NCBI GenBank assembly: GCA_020059605.1
Contig: JAGVBT010000164.1
Coordinates: 55,431-119,430, forward strand
Origin: Deltaproteobacteria bacterium
GTDB lineage: Bacteria; Desulfobacterota; BSN033; UBA1163
Direction of reading: 5' to 3'
DNA length: 64,000 bases
Below the pieces are notes generated by a model that saw nothing but the letters and a program-made list of their open reading frames with translations, was not told where the DNA came from and searched no databases. Shown piece after piece: positions 62,302-64,000 of this stretch; position 1 is the first letter of the stretch; each line of letters opens with the position of its first letter. Position numbers and translations under genes: made by a program.

Positions 62302-63189
62302 ATGGATATGAATCCGTATCTTCAAAAAGTCGTCGATTGGCTCTTGAAGAGCGGCCTGCACATCGTTTTTATTCTGGTCCTGGCCCTGATCGCTCTTAAG
62401 GCGGCCAAAGCGCTTTCCAAACGTCTGGTTGACATTGCTGTCCGCCAGAATGAGGATGTGGAGTTTCAAAAGCGAACCCAGACGCTCGCCTCCATCGCCC
62501 GGTATGTTGCCGTCTTCGCGATTCTCCTGATTGCGACCATGATGGTGTTAAAGGAGTTTGGTGTTGAGATCGGGCCCCTGCTTGCAGCCGCGGGGATCGT
62601 CGGCCTGGCGGTTGGCTTTGGCGCCCAAAGCCTGGTCAAGGACGTGATCAGCGGGTTTTTTATCCTCCTCGAAGATCAAATCCGGGTGGGTGACGTGGTT
62701 CAAATTGCAGGCAAGGGCGGCCTGGTGGAGAAAATCAACCTGAAGACGACCATCCTCAGAGACCTGGCAGGAAATGTGCACTATGTGCCGAATGGACATA
62801 TTGATGTGGTTACCAATATGACAAAAGAGTTCTCCCGTTACGTGTTCGATATCGGGGTTGCCTACCGGGAGGATGTGGATGAAGTCATCGAAGTCATCAA
62901 AGAGGTGGATGAGGAACTCCGAAGCGATCCGGGTTATAAGGAGGATATTCTGGGGCCGATCGAAATCATGGGACTGGATCAATTTGCGAATTCCGCAGTC
63001 GTCATCCGGGCACGAACCACCACGAAACCGATCCAGCAGTGGCGGGTCGGCCGGGAATTCAATCGAAGGTTAAAAAAGAAGTTCGACGAGAGAAATATTG
63101 AGATTCCCTTCCCCCATGTCACCCTTTATATGGGGCAGGATAAACAGGGTCAATCCGCGCCTCTTCGAATCGTCAAGGAAGGCGAATGA
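62302..63189 (+). CDS. Small-conductance mechanosensitive channel (MscS family)
   Basis: The 295-residue protein has three N-terminal helices, the third being the Gly/Ala-rich pore helix (LLAAAGIVGLAVGFGAQSLVKDVISGFFILLEDQI), then the beta domain (VRVGDVVQIAGKGGLVEKINLKTTILRD) and the C-terminal alpha-beta part. Such channels release solutes on hypo-osmotic shock. AGGAGGAGG precedes the ATG. It overlaps ackA by 4 bases (ATGA). Confidence 0.92.
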   Translation: MDMNPYLQKVVDWLLKSGLHIVFILVLALIALKAAKALSKRLVDIAVRQNEDVEFQKRTQTLASIARYVAVFAILLIATMMVLKEFGVEIGPLLAAAGIVGLAVGFGAQSLVKDVISGFFILLEDQIRVGDVVQIAGKGGLVEKINLKTTILRDLAGNVHYVPNGHIDVVTNMTKEFSRYVFDIGVAYREDVDEVIEVIKEVDEELRSDPGYKEDILGPIEIMGLDQFANSAVVIRARTTTKPIQQWRVGREFNRRLKKKFDERNIEIPFPHVTLYMGQDKQGQSAPLRIVKEGE

Positions 63190-64000
63190 AGATCCTTGTC
63201 ATCAATTGCGGGAGCTCAACGCTGAAGTTTCAGGTCATCGATCTGGATGAGGCCACTCCCTTAGGCAGCGAGCGGCGATTGGTCCATGGCCTGGTTGACC
63301 GGATCGGTCGACCCGGCGAGATCAAGTTTGTTGCGGAGCATGGCGAATGCTTTCGGGAAACAGATGAAATCGCCGATCACGGCATGGCCACCGATCGAGT
63401 TTTCAAATGGCTTGACTCCCTTGGCTTTTTAAGACGGGGTGGGATTGGGGCCGTCGGTCATCGTGTGGTTCACGGAGGCCATCTTTTCATAAAACCGACC
63501 CCGGTCGATGACAGACTCATCGATGCGATCGAGGCCATGAGGTATTTGGCCCCTTTGCATAACGAGCCTTCTCTGAAAGCAATTCGCGCCGCACGCGCGA
63601 TCCTGGATGACGCCCTTCCGATGGTGGCGGTCTTTGACACCGCTTTTCACGCGGACATGCCCGAACATTCCTCGTATTATGCCATTCCCCGGAAATTGGC
63701 TGAGAAGCATCATATCCGGCGCTATGGTTTTCACGGTTTGGCCCACCGGTACATGGCCGAACGTTATGCCTTATTGAATGATAAGGCGCCGGAGCAGGTG
63801 AAGCTGGTTACCCTGCAATTGGGCAACGGGTGTTCGGCTGCGGCCGTCGAGAAGGGCCGATCCATAGATACGTCGATGGGCTTTACGCCCCTCGAAGGGC
63901 TCATGATGGGGACGAGATCGGGGGATGTTGATCCTCACCTGCCCGGATTTCTGGCCCAACGTGAAAAGGCGGATATTGACCAGGTTGAAAGCTGGCTAAA
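63186..64000 (+). CDS. ackA: Acetate/propionate family kinase, N-terminal part (cut by window end)
   Basis: The frame opens MKILVINCGSSTLKFQVIDL at the ATG overlapping the mscS stop and stays open to base 64000 (271 codons), so it is missing from the track. ACK motifs are NCGSS, GHRVVHGG, PLHNEPSL, VFDTAFHADMP, RYGFHGLAHRYM and LGNGCSAAAVEKGRSIDTSMGFTPLEGLMMGTRSGDVDP. It interconverts acetyl-phosphate and ADP with acetate and ATP. The usual His before LGNG (H-L-G-N-G) is Gln here (LQLGNG), a variant seen in the broader acetate/propionate kinase group. Confidence 0.93.
   Translation, partial: MKILVINCGSSTLKFQVIDLDEATPLGSERRLVHGLVDRIGRPGEIKFVAEHGECFRETDEIADHGMATDRVFKWLDSLGFLRRGGIGAVGHRVVHGGHLFIKPTPVDDRLIDAIEAMRYLAPLHNEPSLKAIRAARAILDDALPMVAVFDTAFHADMPEHSSYYAIPRKLAEKHHIRRYGFHGLAHRYMAERYALLNDKAPEQVKLVTLQLGNGCSAAAVEKGRSIDTSMGFTPLEGLMMGTRSGDVDPHLPGFLAQREKADIDQVESWL

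Overview
The window reads as a chromosomal piece of an anaerobic, respiratory or syntrophic bacterium. The gene content best fits the Desulfobacterota (former Deltaproteobacteria), probably as a metagenome-type contig. Pointers are a tungsten-type aldehyde:ferredoxin oxidoreductase, a DUF362 protein, a membrane HdrD/DsrK-like Fe-S protein, an ADP-forming acyl-CoA synthetase, a PsrABC/PhsABC-like molybdoenzyme operon, an NtrC/sigma-54 system and acetate kinase. Most genes look like about 47-55 percent GC by eye. No rRNA, tRNA or CRISPR array was seen, so placement is inference from gene content only.

Layout. 1-4480: end of a chemosensory operon (cheA-REC tail, cheB, cheW, cheR-TPR, an atypical DHp/REC protein). 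4530-9119: an exported protein of unknown function, then a REC-PAS-histidine kinase overlapping an NtrC-type sigma-54 activator. 9327-12927 (minus): DUF362, SMP-30-like, ABM-fold and ATC-hydrolase-like proteins. 13416-22382: accessory region with small unknown genes, a decayed toxin-antitoxin pair, a GC-rich short-chain dehydrogenase between diverged repeats, a three-gene minus operon (exported serine hydrolase, Tat-type Fe-S lipoprotein, AOR), a DUF4143 ATPase, and two copies of a small inverted-repeat element. 22383-27440: a giant secreted protein with thrombospondin-type-3 repeats and a Vps62-like domain. 27637-31563: frameshifted EthD-like gene, zinc-ribbon protein, TolB-N/TPR membrane protein, and a lone receiver plus exported rhodanese behind a possible sigma-54 promoter. 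31738-36566: sulfur-type molybdoenzyme operon (PhsA-like, four-cluster ferredoxin, TorD chaperone, small lipoprotein, NrfD). 36726-50474: mostly ordinary metabolism (M20 amidohydrolase, thiolase-OB fusion, metallopeptidase, HdrD-like protein, LOG protein, beta-CASP hydrolase, DUF401, PPC domain, LUD protein, ADP-forming acyl-CoA synthetase). 50658-54865: a patch rich in toxin-antitoxin modules and gene fragments, with a group II intron remnant and an attC-like hairpin, resembling a degraded integron-cassette or island region. 54884-64000: Fe-S protein, then a tight housekeeping run pyk-hflK-hflC-P-type ATPase-mscS-ackA (last gene cut by the window end).

How they work together. Energy genes suggest substrate-level phosphorylation (pyruvate kinase, acetate kinase, ADP-forming acyl-CoA synthetase) plus membrane electron transfer through the PsrC/NrfD and HdrD-like proteins. 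The rhodanese next to the PhsA-like enzyme suggests polysulfide or thiosulfate as acceptor. Signal transduction is rich. Decay is concentrated in the accessory patches: three small genes carry frameshifts, and several are truncated.
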